A DNA stretch of 64,000 bases from Strigamia acuminata. Its lineage: Eukaryota; Arthropoda; Chilopoda; Geophilomorpha; Linotaeniidae. Both the position numbers and the translations under genes were made by a program. Under the pieces are notes generated by a model, which did no database searches, had not been told where the DNA came from, and worked only from the letters and a program-made list of their open reading frames with translations. The DNA lies in contig OX442323.1 of NCBI GenBank assembly GCA_949358305.1, positions 2,666,001 to 2,730,000 on the forward strand, read 5' to 3'. Shown piece by piece: positions 23,745-33,773 of the stretch. Each line of letters opens with the position of its first letter. Position 1 is the first letter of the stretch.

Positions 23745-24661
23745 AGGTCATAGGAAGAGGAATGAAAACTTTCTTTGACCTTTTTTAAATAACCTTAAAA
23801 AAGGTTATGTAACATTTTTAACGGTTAAAAAGTACTGTTAAACTTCGAACCGAGCAGTAATTGTTCCGCCATTACGATTTTCTAAAGTTTATAAATAGTG
23901 TGACTAAGTGGCGTTATTTATATGTCATTGTCATCGACGACAAACAAGCACGTAAATTCAAGTGCCGATTTGCGATTTCAGCAAGTTTTCATGTGATAGT
24001 GAGGAAGGAGATGTTGAATTGCATGTTTTAACTACACAGTGGTACCACGTATGTTTTTAGCTACAAAATTGATGTTTTTAGCTACAAAAGCAATGTTTTT
24101 AGCTACAAAATCGATGTCTTTAGCTACAAAATCAATGTTTTTAGCTACAAAATCGATGTTTTTAGCTACAAAATCAATGTTTTTAGCTACAAAATCGATG
24201 TTTTTAGCTACAAAATCAATGTTTTTAGCTACAAAATCGATGTTTTTAGCTACAAAATCGATGTTTTTAGCTACAAAATTGATGTTTTTAGCTACAAAAT
24301 AGATGTTAAGTCAATATTTTTAGCTCCAAAAATAGGTGTTTTTGCCACTTTTTGATCAATTTTGGCATTCCACAGCTGCACAATACCTGTGATAACAAAT
24401 GAGTAAAATGTGCGGTAATAGTGTTATTGAGAAACAATGTACGCATGGTGTGTGTTTACCTCGATGTTTACAAATGACATCATTGATGACATGAAATCCC
24501 AGAATGGTTCCCTTTTTCAAATGGTAAAAACACTATTTGATCACGTAAAGCCACTAATACTTAATTATTGCTTAAGTTTTGCAGAAAAAAATGTCACATA
24601 ACTTTTTTTAAGGTTATTTTAAAGAGATTAGAGAAATTTTTCATTTCTCTTCCTATGACCT
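23745..24661. mobile_element. TTAA-flanked element with ~75-bp inverted ends
   Basis: AGGTCATAGGAAGAGGAATG at the left is mirrored by CATTTCTCTTCCTATGACCT at the right. The similarity continues inward through AATAACCTTAAAAAAGGTTAT and the ATGTNACATTTTT word. TTAA flanks both ends (23741-23744 and 24662-24665), the target choice of piggyBac-type transposases, although the terminus is not the usual CCC. The interior carries the 21-bp minisatellite and no transposase. Confidence 0.8.
24051..24301. repeat. 21-bp minisatellite, 12 copies
   Basis: The unit ATGTTTTTAGCTACAAAATC plus one base repeats in register. The last base alternates G and A through the central units, so the true unit there is a 42-bp dimer. 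The in-frame translation (MFLATKS repeats) is an artefact of a 21-nt unit lacking stops. Confidence 0.95.
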
Positions 24662-24665
24662 TTAA

Positions 24666-25228
24666 GATTAGTTTTTTTTTTAAAATTAAAATTAGCTTAA
24701 AGTAATTGGTGTTAACTAAATTAACCAAAAACCGAAATTATTTTCGGGTGTAGACGGTAGGCACATTCAATAAAGAATTAACACAAGATGAGAATTAGTA
24801 GTACTTGACAACATGAGATGGTGATCTAGAATGTAACTCGTGCTACAAGATAGCAATTATTAACATGCGATTCCCACCTCCAAAAATCGCCCGTTAATGA
24901 CATGAGACTTGTTGTACTATTCTTACGATGACCCTCCAGAGGCCGTGCTATTTTTATCGAGCCACGATGGTCAGCAAGGGATTTTACACACGACAGGGTG
25001 TAACACGAATCGTACTATGCTTTAGTGAATCAACAGGGCCCGTGCGACACACATTTCCACCTGAGGCGAGCAAGGCATATGCCACATTGGGTTGTAGTTG
25101 TAGCCAACCAATTAAAAAACGAGGTGCAACATAATGAGTTCAATTCATACGATGAAACTATTTTTTTTAAGGAAAATGAATACCAGAGTCATTTCTTGAG
25201 TTTCCTAGCTATTATACAGTCATGGATG
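24666..25228. other. Gene-free stretch
   Basis: No gene supported. The 24928-25134 segment is locally less AT-rich with overlapping ORFs (68 and 69 aa) but no recognisable motif. Confidence 0.45.
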
Positions 25229-25236
25229 CTGTAGCA

Positions 25237-25687
25237 CAGGGGTTCTCAAACTTTTTAGCATTTTGACCCATTTTTAAGACAGGCGATCTTCTTCGCCCCA
25301 CTTCATCATCGGTGCATTAAATTTTTTCAAAATGAATTACGACATAGATTGTTACTATTTTCCTATCCTACAAAATTCATCACTTTGGGGAATTACAACA
25401 GCTACAAACCTTCATTTTTGGGAGTTTTGGCTGGTTTTTTGAGAATTTTGGATGGCTTTTGTAGTTTTTGAGCGATTTTTGTGAGGTGTTTGGGAAGGTT
25501 TTAGAGAATTTTGTAGCTTTTGCTAGCCTGCAATGTATTACAACCAATTACGGGCAGTAAGTTGGAATTGGAATTGGCAAAAATTGAAGAAAAATATCTG
25601 AGAATGAAAATTTTGGATGACAAAGTGATTGAACAGCGTTGCGCCCCACCAAAAATCAGCTCGCGCCCCGAAGTTTGAGAAACACCG
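25237..25687. mobile_element. hAT-type MITE with 8-bp target duplication
   Basis: It begins CAGGGGTTCTCAAACTTTTT and ends CCGAAGTTTGAGAAACACCG, the characteristic inverted ends of hAT non-autonomous elements. It is flanked by CTGTAGCA (25229-25236) and CTTTAGCA (25688-25695), an 8-bp target duplication with one mismatch. Subterminal GCCCCAC motifs lie inside both ends. No transposase coding sequence. Confidence 0.9.
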
Positions 25688-25695
25688 CTTTAGCA

Positions 25696-27111
25696 TATTG
25701 ATGATAATACAAGTTAGATAGCGCTTGGCTGTCTCCATTTTGTTTTGAGTTTGAAAGCCTCAAAACTACAAAATTGTATAAACTAACTTTTACATGATTT
25801 TGGGATTTTGTTTTCACTCTTCTGTAATTTAGTGATTGTGAATGTGATTGGTGGAACAGATATCACATGACACAACTGTCCAGATTACAGAAACGCAAAA
25901 TAGACTGGTTTAATTTAACGAAATCCCCTTTTCGGAGGCATCAATAATTATTGACTTTGTGATTAATGCAAAATAACAAAATTGCAAAAGCATAAATTTA
26001 ATGAATGCGCTTAGTGAAAATAGTAAGCGCCCTTCGCGTGTGTTTTGGTCCTGCTTTAATGATTTAGCTCCTTTAAAACGTAACAACTCCATCTCGAGGC
26101 TATGAATGAATCCTTCGAAAACAACTTTCGACAGTTAGATTTATCGAGGTGGGAGATTAGGATATTAATTTGAAACTATTTATAAGTGTTTACAAATTAG
26201 TGAGTTATTAATTGTGTTGGACAAGGAAATGTATGAAAAGAATTTCAAACGCGTAAATGGATGAAGATGAATAGTGAAAGAAATAAGATGAGAATTGCTT
26301 GCAGCCTTGCTTGCACAAAGGGATTTTATAATTCCATTTTAAGCGGTGATCGCTGTCGTGGTTTTAATTCCCGTTCGATGTTTATCTTAACTATTTAAAA
26401 TACAATAATTTCTCTTTTAAATTTTCAAGAAAAAAATTAAATATTTATTCAATGCGAATGAAGTTTTTTTTTTTTAAATGAAAGATGAATGAAGAAGTAA
26501 TGGGATTTTATATATCTTTAGTTGTATTTGTTTTAGTGTGTTTATCTTGTAGTCTTGATTTTTTTTTCTTTTTTTAAATTTAAATTTTTAATTTCTTTAA
26601 TTTTGAAAAAAATAAATTAAAGCAAACTTAAAAAAATAAGACAAAAGAATGTTGGGGAATTAGACAGTTATTTGTTGTTGCTAGTTATTTATTTAGAGGG
26701 AAGGCAATAAAATGTCAGTTTTGGTTTTAACGTGAGGGTTGATGTTGGAAGTTGATGAATTGTGAAGAAAGCAATGGGAAAAAAGGTTGAGTAAACAAGT
26801 TTGAGTTTGGGTTGATTTTTGTTACTTGTTTTTACTGTTGGGATTTGGACGTGTGCCAGTTCCACTGCCTGCCTCTTGACATTATGTAACAATAATACAC
26901 CACTAACAATTTTCTAGGTCACTGATACAGGATTGAATAAATTGGAGGGAGATAAGGAAGAAGTGAGAACGGAAACACATGCCCTTATTGTGTCTGTGGT
27001 TAATTAAAAAACAATCAAGCATGGAAATCATTGAGGGAGCTGAGAAATTCCATTCGGTCATCACTTTGCCGGCGAAGCATTGCAGAAAAGCGCTTTAAAG
27101 AACTTCGACGG
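25696..27111. other. Gene-free stretch
   Basis: No gene supported. It includes homopolymer-rich DNA at 26460-26640. Confidence 0.5.
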
Positions 27112-27116
27112 CAGGC

Positions 27117-27220
27117 AGAGCTGGACTGGGAACAAATTTAGTACCGGGAAATCTGGATAGGTTGGGCCACAGATACAAATTTCTACCGGGAAATCTGGAT
27201 AGGTCGGGCCTAGGGAAATC
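27117..27220 (+). repeat. Dispersed repeat with internal duplication
   Basis: ACCGGGAAATCTGGATAGG followed by TGGGCC or CGGGCC occurs twice about 50 bp apart, each preceded by CAAATTT. The first copy matches the minus strand at 15888-15950. Confidence 0.7.
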
Positions 27221-27408
27221 GAAAAAAGATTTCATGTTGTCAGGGGCCACTGGGAAGTTCCCGGTATCCAGCACTGACGGCAGGTAATTATGGTTTGCGC
27301 CCGGTATCCTGATGCCTAAATCAAACTGAAAAATTTCTATCTGTGCATGCATAAATGCAAGAAATACACGATTTGTAGAATTAATAACACTCTCCACTTG
27401 TGTGTATT

Positions 27409-27591
27409 AACCCTCAGATGGGCAACCCTATACCTATTTGGGTACAACACTCTTCTTGAATAGGAAAACTTTTTTTTGGTTTAATATAATTTTCTGAAAA
27501 TTTCTGACTTTGTTCACACAACGATAATGTTTGTTTCCAAAAAAATTTGGAGTGTTCTGTACATTATTTATTTATTTATTCACCTTTGAAA
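27409..27591. mobile_element. piggyBac-like MITE, truncated copy
   Basis: It starts TTAACCCTCAGATGGGCAAC and matches, in opposite orientation, the right ~190 bp of the complete element at 59033-59609 (shared AAAGTTTTCCTATTCAAGAA and AACACTCCAAATTTTT). The other end is missing. Confidence 0.75.
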
Positions 27592-28139
27592 TTTAGACTT
27601 TCGTGTTAACTTTCTTTTATTCCAAATTCAAACGGTAAGGCACATTGATAAAGTCATTTAAACTTGTTTATATTTTTTAAACCAGCCTAAATGTAAAATG
27701 TAACTTGTAAAAATTTACGTTAAAAATAGTTTTAAAAATATAAACAAGGCTTAAGTATACCGAGAATTAAGCCAAACAATGGCAGCAACACAAACCAATA
27801 TAAAAATAGTTTTCAGATAGCGTGTTCTTGGTATTTCTATCGGTTTTACATTTTTATTTTGTACACCGTACTGATAAATGACGATAAGTCCGTTTTGAAG
27901 ATAATTTAACACGCCCATGATTTAATCAACTCACGTGATTATCATTAAAAAGCAGAGAAAATTCAATAGTGTTTAGTGATCTCTCCCCTTTGAATTTGTA
28001 ACAAATGGAAGTTAACGTTAAGAAGTAAAAATGAAACTAACCTCGTTTTATTGCACATTCTTTGAATGATTAATAACTACTAATGAATAAAATGGTATAA
28101 AAAGTTTAGAAATGATAATCTTACTGTGATCATTCGAAG
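27592..28139. other. Gene-free stretch
   Basis: No gene supported. Confidence 0.5.
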
Positions 28140-28398
28140 GGGAATCGTCGATCCGTCATTTTCGGGGTTAAAATGGAATCCAGAATAATTGTGAGTTATC
28201 AAGCTGTGAGTATCGATTCGATATGCAGGCGCGACAGCTCTTTTCGTGCCCGTTGCAGGCTCACTACTGAGCCAAAAGCTGCGCGGCGTGCAGTTTTACT
28301 CAACTCCCGTCATGCAGTGCGGTCGAGTTGATGGCTTAGCTACAGGTGGTAAGATATTGGGTCAGCTTATTGCTGGAGTATTGGGTCTGGAGGGATGA
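28140..28398 (+). other. CpG-rich block with two overlapping open frames
   Basis: The block has far more CpG than neighbouring DNA. An ATG in good context (AAAATGG, 28173) opens a 52-aa frame (MESRIIVSYQAVSIDS...) ending at 28331. A second plus frame without a start is open for 62 codons (28210-28395) and contains VPVAGSLLSQKLRGVQFY and GGKILGQLIAGVLGLEG. A donor-like GTGAGT follows GCT at 28205. It could be a promoter plus first exon, or an unrecognised gene fragment. I cannot name a product. Confidence 0.35.
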
Positions 28399-28867
28399 AT
28401 TAAGGGTAAACCGCGGGGAATCAACTCGGATTAACTGTTTTAATAGGAAATGGCGATAGCTTTGTTGTTTTTGGAGGGAAAAGCGATAGAATGGGACGAT
28501 TTATTTGCATTGTTCTCTCTCCAAGTTTTATTAAGCTTTCATCATATTCAGGGGCGAATGTGAATGAATAAAAGTCATAAATGAATAAGAATAGATTTTT
28601 TATTATGATTTATTATTTAAATTGGAAATTTCGTATACACCCAATTTATACGATTTTGATTTAACACGGACTAGAAAGAGAAATTTAATTTTTTTTTTAT
28701 TTAACACGGAAAAATTATTCTGCTAACTGGTAATTCTCTACAACATATTTAGGGAATTTTCCTTGTTTGTGGTTTTGGAAATATTTAGGAAATTCCTCTT
28801 GTTTGTCTTTTTTTTTTTACATGGGTTTTTCTGGAACATATTTACAGTTTAAAAACAGAATTGGATG
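28399..28867. other. Gene-free stretch
   Basis: No gene supported. Confidence 0.5.
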
Positions 28868-28869
28868 TA

Positions 28870-28905
28870 CAGTCGGACCTCGTTATAACGAACTTCGTTA
28901 TAATG
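28870..28905. mobile_element. pogo-like MITE end fragment
   Basis: CAGTCGGACCTCGTTATAAC follows TA and continues as a second GTTATAA word. The other end is absent. Confidence 0.65.
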
Positions 28906-29921
28906 AAAGTATCACGGTACATGTTAACTGCATGTGAACCAGCCTTTTAATCTAGTCCTGAAGGGGTTCAGCGGCAAATTTTTCTCTCGGGTGAAGAGGA
29001 TTATTAATCTGTTACAAAATGCATTCTTCTGCATGATTTCAATGAATTTTCGAACAACGTGGGATTATTTATGTTATTTCGACCTTATTGATCTTCGACC
29101 ATTATGAAAACTCAAGTAGATATTTGCTGACTTATCCATATTTTTTGAGTTTTGAAAAAAAAAGTTACTTTTCATGTTTTCAGGCTGAACCTCTTGAATG
29201 GAATTTTCTAATGATTTCCTTTCTGCGATAGATTAGGTTCAGTGATTGGCAGGGATACACAGATGTGAAATATCGCCGTGTTCGGCATAAAGTGATCAAA
29301 AGACATGCTTTTACGAAAAAGCAAATTCCGTTTCAACGAGGTAGATTTTGTGAGTTTTGTGCATTGAATATCGTTAAGCGATACCGATTGATCGACCTGA
29401 TGATGATGTTCGTAAACAGCGCTATCTGTTGTCGAAATTTAGCAACTAATTAATTAATCGTATCGGCCGATAAGCGGAACGGTCCGTACGTGTGCCAATA
29501 TTAAATGTTAATCTTTAGCTCTTCTTTATTGGTTGAAACGGATCATGGTTGTGGGAGGGATCCGTGAAATGTCGAAGAAAACAGATTGAGACATGACACG
29601 AATCTAACACTTTTGCTCCCAACATTATTGATCTGCGGCTAACTTGATTACACGATGATGTTTCAAGGCTCGCTGTGTTTGAAAGGATGCACTTTGCTGT
29701 GGGTTGGCAAGAGTTGTCAGCCATTTAACAGCATTTCATAGGTCTCAAAACTGAGGTTAAAGAGAAGATGCAGAAGTTTATTATTTACATCGCAACCGGG
29801 CCTAAATCTTTCTATATTATATTCTATATTAACGTATTTTATCGATTAAGAGCAAATCACGAATCCAAGGTGATCGCACATTCGCCGAATTGCGATACCA
29901 GATTTCATCTTTTGTTGAATA
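28906..29921. other. Gene-free stretch
   Basis: No gene supported. Confidence 0.5.
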
Positions 29922-30163
29922 AGGCGCGAAGCGTGCAACAGATGGCGCTAGAACCAACGGCCGCTATGTTTGTTTGGAAAAAGCACGTTTTTATCTGTCA
30001 CAGGTGTATAAAAACCTGTCACGGGTATCACAGGTGTATAAGAACATTCCCCAATTCGTACTCAACGTTGTTTCCAAATTTCAAATCAATCGGTGAAGTA
30101 CTTTCGGAGATTTCAGATAATGAACAGAAAATACATTTACATTTTTATTTATATAGATTATGA
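29922..30163 (+). repeat. LINE-tail-like dispersed repeat (copy 2)
   Basis: It shares CAACAGATGGCGCTAG, GCACGTTTTTATCTGTCACA and CAATCGGTGAAGTACTTTC with the minus strand of copy 1, and ends in TTTTTATTTATATAGATT, a tail often seen at invertebrate LINE-type 3' ends. The CACAGGTGTATAA(A/G)AAC segment is itself duplicated at about 30000-30050. There is no minisatellite expansion in this copy. Confidence 0.55.
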
Positions 30164-30304
30164 TTAGTAATGATGGATTTAATTTTGCATTTTGTATCTT
30201 CTTGGGAGTTTGTTTGTATTATTGATCGAATTGAATTGTAGCCGGTGGGCGGTAGCCTACGGAGCGTGTTGTATTGGGAAAAGAAAATCATAATAATAAT
30301 AATA

Positions 30305-30663
30305 CAGGTCGAACCTCGCTGTTACGAACAGGTTGGGGGAGAAAAAAATAGGTCGTAATAACGAGAGTTTGTTATAGTGAAATGATTTACAATGCAAGAA
30401 ATAGGCAAGGCAACCAACTACCGTATTTATTCGATTAACTGCCGTCTTTGAATTGAAGTCGCATTTGAATAAGAGCCGCGGCTGAGGTATTTTTTTGTAT
30501 TTAACGTAACGAACGTTGAACGTAAACAAAAAAAAATATTTTTGCGAAAAACGAAAATTGTAGTTGCGGCCGCCGGTGGCAGTTTTCGAATATATAAAGT
30601 GGTTGAAATTAGAAATTTGTTATAACGAAGAATTTGTTATAACGAGGAATTCGTTATAACGGT
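30305..30663. mobile_element. pogo-like MITE with a nested TACCGTATT-family fragment
   Basis: The left end CAGGTCGAACCTCGCTGTTAC follows TA. The right part repeats TTGTTATAACGA three times. In the middle, from about 30418, lies TACCGTATTTATTCGATTAA with AGAGCCGCGGCTGAG, a fragment related to 20812-21049. Confidence 0.6.
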
Positions 30664-31083
30664 GTTTTGAATTATTTCCTTTCCCTCGCTTTATTTTAGT
30701 TTCCAGCCCTAATTACAATTGTAAAGTGTTATTTTTATTCTTTTAGTCGTAAACAATAAACAACTGCCGCAAAATTGTTCACCTTACATCGTCGGGGCGT
30801 TGAGCTAACTCAAATTCAATATGGCTGCCAACAAGATCCGATTTGAACGAGAAAATTCATTACACGGAGATTTAATACTATTTAGGTCGTTTATTTTCAG
30901 TTCGTTTAAACACGTTTAAACCAACGTTCATGAGTCATTGAATGCACCTAGTATTTTGTTTCTACCTCAAGAGCCCCTGGACTTTGGGGGACCCTTGAGG
31001 GACCAAGTTTGTGTTGGGCATGTGCTAAGAAGACAGAAATTGTTATTTTGGATAGTAAAAGTCTTTCTAATAAAGATTTTTGT
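30664..31083. other. Gene-free stretch
   Basis: No gene supported. A CCTCAAGAGCCCC/GGGGGACCCTTGAGG imperfect hairpin lies near 30965-31001. Confidence 0.5.
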
Positions 31084-31153
31084 CGTACGATATGGCACTA
31101 AAATAGTGTAACGTGGTACAAAATAAGGAAAAAATGCATCCCGCAAACACTCT
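31084..31153 (-). mobile_element. Solo end of the GAGAGTTTGCGGG MITE family
   Basis: GCACTAAAATAGTGTA and AAAAATGCATCCCGCAAAC match the reverse complement of the left end of the element at 43241-43724. The partner end is absent. Confidence 0.65.
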
Positions 31154-32280
31154 AATGACACGAACCTTCTATTGACCATAAAAGGCATTTTTTAAAAAGA
31201 TAAGTCATGCATGAAATTCACATTTTTGAGAAATATGCCATAGATCATTGACATAGCTCATGTCAATGCTTTTTCAAACCTATAAATATTGTCACAAATG
31301 GGAAGCAGGTGTTGGGGAAACAAGCTCCTGGTAATTTATGGTTAACATGAGCATCAGCTTTTTTTTGGGTTTTCTGGGTGGGAATAAGGGGAAAAAATTA
31401 ATCTTTTTTAAATTTAATTAAACTACTGGCACATGATAAGCTTTCAACAGTTTAAATACAGCATCCATAAACAATGCTGATTCATTCCACAAACACAGCG
31501 TGTTTAAAAATAGACATTAAGTGGGGAAAAAATGTCCTTATGTTTGCAGGCAAACATTAATCATCAAATAGGCCTACACTTAAAACTATTTATTTAATAG
31601 AGGAATAATTATGAGTGTATTTTTTTTACATAGTTTTTTTATTTTTTTATTTTGTGGTTTTTACATGCAGTGTCCCCCCCCCCTGCAAACTTCTGGTAAA
31701 TTTTACATCTATCATTAGCAGCTGCTGCAGGCTGTATTTGTTTATTTGTGTGGAATTTTTTAAGGTGGAATTTAATGAATTCCAGGTGTTATGGTTAATA
31801 AATTTTGATGGGTTGTTTATTTTTCTGTAATGGGGTATAAATTTGATCAATTGATGGCGTCATTACTTTAATTTTTTTTTTAAAAAGTGAAAAAAAAAAG
31901 GTTGGGTTACAATTCATTTTTTTTTTATTTTTTAAATTGTTAGTTGGAAGTGAGAATTGTTGTTGATGATGTTGTTTACAATTTTGAAAGCATCATCAAG
32001 GAAGACAATGAGGCAATAATTAGAGTTTTTGTCTGTACTCATCTTCATTTTATTTTTGTATTTCTTATTGTAGAAAGAGAAAGAAAAGAAGTGAGATTCA
32101 GAGAAAAAGATAACAAATGTTTACTTTTAATATGCTTAAAGTATGTAAGCTAGGTTCATATTGTTTGCATTACATCAAGAAATAAAAGTAATGTAAGAAC
32201 ATAGTGCATTGTGGAAGAGAAAAAGAAAACAAGGAGGTAAAGTAGAGACAGCATAAAGAGCAAGTAATGAAGTAAACGTG
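31154..32280. other. Gene-free stretch
   Basis: No gene supported. It contains a C-rich run near 31673-31683. Confidence 0.5.
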
Positions 32281-32672
32281 TATACTTCAAACCGATACAA
32301 CGTTGTCCAAACTTCTATTGGTTGAGCTGGATTACGCCTAACTGTGGACTGTGCTCTACTACGTAGAAAAGTAGTTCTGTTTATTTTCAATGAATTTCAG
32401 TCTAAAAAGTGATTAGAAGGATGGATTTTATTTAATTGGTAATAAGAATTTTATTTTATTTGCTGAAGTAAGCTTTTTTCCCTTTTAATCAATCAAACAA
32501 TGTTAGCATAGTTTGTTGGTTTCTTTTGGCAGGTAAACAAAGGTTTAGTTTTTTATTGGTTGTTTTGCCTAGTTAGATTACAATTCTGGTGTTATGGGCT
32601 ACTTTTTTGTGCCAGTGAGACGGCTCAACCAATAGGAGTTAGGACCACGTTGTATCGGTTTGGAGTGTAGTA
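32281..32672. mobile_element. MITE of the TATACTC/CCAAT family (copy 2)
   Basis: The left end (TATACTTCAAACCGATACAA, then CGTTGTCC, then TATTGGTTGAGC) is mirrored at the right by GCTCAACCAATAGGAG through GTTGTATCGGTTTGGAGTG. The interior (ATTTTATTTAATTGGTAATA, TTTGCCTAGTTAGATTAC) matches the copy at 37270, which makes this copy the empty-site reference for the nested insertion there. Confidence 0.85.
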
Positions 32673-33182
32673 TGCATTTGCAAACAACCCAACAAAGTGA
32701 CCATGTTTGCATGTATTTCGTTATCTAGGTATCTTCTAATTGCCTGCGAGGCTCTTTGCAGGCAGAGCAAATATTTAGTTTGTAAGTAGCCCGCAGGCCT
32801 CCAATTATGCACGGGTGAGCAATTTATCCATTTTAAATGTTGCAAAAAGATTTGAAAAATCCAGAAAATCATTTGGCCCATGTCAGATCTCCAAATGCGT
32901 GCGGGGTAAAAATACATTTTGTAAATAGCGCACGGGTGCACAATTAGAAGATATACGGAAGTGAAAATCCGAATTTTACTCTTCTGGAAAACTGATGATG
33001 TAAAGAAACTATTTTTCCACAAAAAATCTACTGAAATAGATTGGCAACGATTTTCTTGTTTCAGATAATCGAAATGCATTATGGATAATTAACACACGAC
33101 GTCGTGTTTACCAGATAACTAATGCAAGTTAAGCGCACACGTTTTTCAGATAAATAAAATTCAGTTTTTCACTTACAGTAAA

Positions 33183-33381
33183 GGCTAGTTCACATGCATG
33201 CGTTGTTTCATCAGCTTTAATGCTTCAACTGCATGCGTCGTGCGTTATAACGCACGAAATCGCACGAAATCACAAGGCGCTTCGGCCAACGTGCCGCACG
33301 TTGGTGAAGCAACCTAGTTCACATGCAACACATGTGGACAAATCAGCTTTGGTGCGCTAACGCATGCATGTGAACTAGGCT
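33183..33381. mobile_element. TAA-flanked MITE (Harbinger-like)
   Basis: AGGCTAGTTCACATGCATGC and GCATGCATGTGAACTAGGCT form inverted ends with one mismatch, flanked by TAA on both sides. The interior is CpG-rich (CGTGCGTTATAACGCACG, GCCGCACG). Confidence 0.8.
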
Positions 33382-33505
33382 TAAAGCGCCGATTATCCGA
33401 ACGTCGGTCATACCAACGACTGTTTAACTAAACAGGAGTGTTTGATTTTTGTATCGATTTTTGTATCGATTTTATTGAATTTTTGTTTTCATATACAATA
33501 CAGTA

Positions 33506-33771
33506 GGTGCATTCAAAGTCAAATGAATTATTTCACTTACCATAATCTGAATTATCAACAATTCATGCAAGTCATTGGCTGATGTGGCTGAAATGTTTTG
33601 CGTGCCCGCCACAGTAAATGATGTAATTTACATGACTGAAATGATAATTTAATTGCAATAAGTGGCTTATTGATAAGTCATGATTGGAGTGACATCAGCC
33701 AATGACTTGCATGAATTGTTGATAATTCAGATTATGATAAGTCAAATAATTCATTTGAATTTGAATGCACC
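33506..33771. mobile_element. Long-TIR MITE, TA-flanked
   Basis: It begins GGTGCATTCAAAGTCAAATG after TA and ends AATTTGAATGCACC before TA. The inverted match runs inward about 85 bp, including CTGAATTATCAACAATTCAT and CAAGTCATTGGCTGATGT. No coding sequence. Confidence 0.9.
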
Positions 33772-33773
33772 TA

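Noticed and set aside
24039-24302. 87-aa MFLATKS-repeat ORF
   Set aside because: It is the translation of a 21-bp minisatellite inside a transposon. There is no flanking gene structure.
32639-33079. 146-aa minus-strand ORF
   Set aside because: It overlaps the end of a MITE and has no motif. It is most likely chance.
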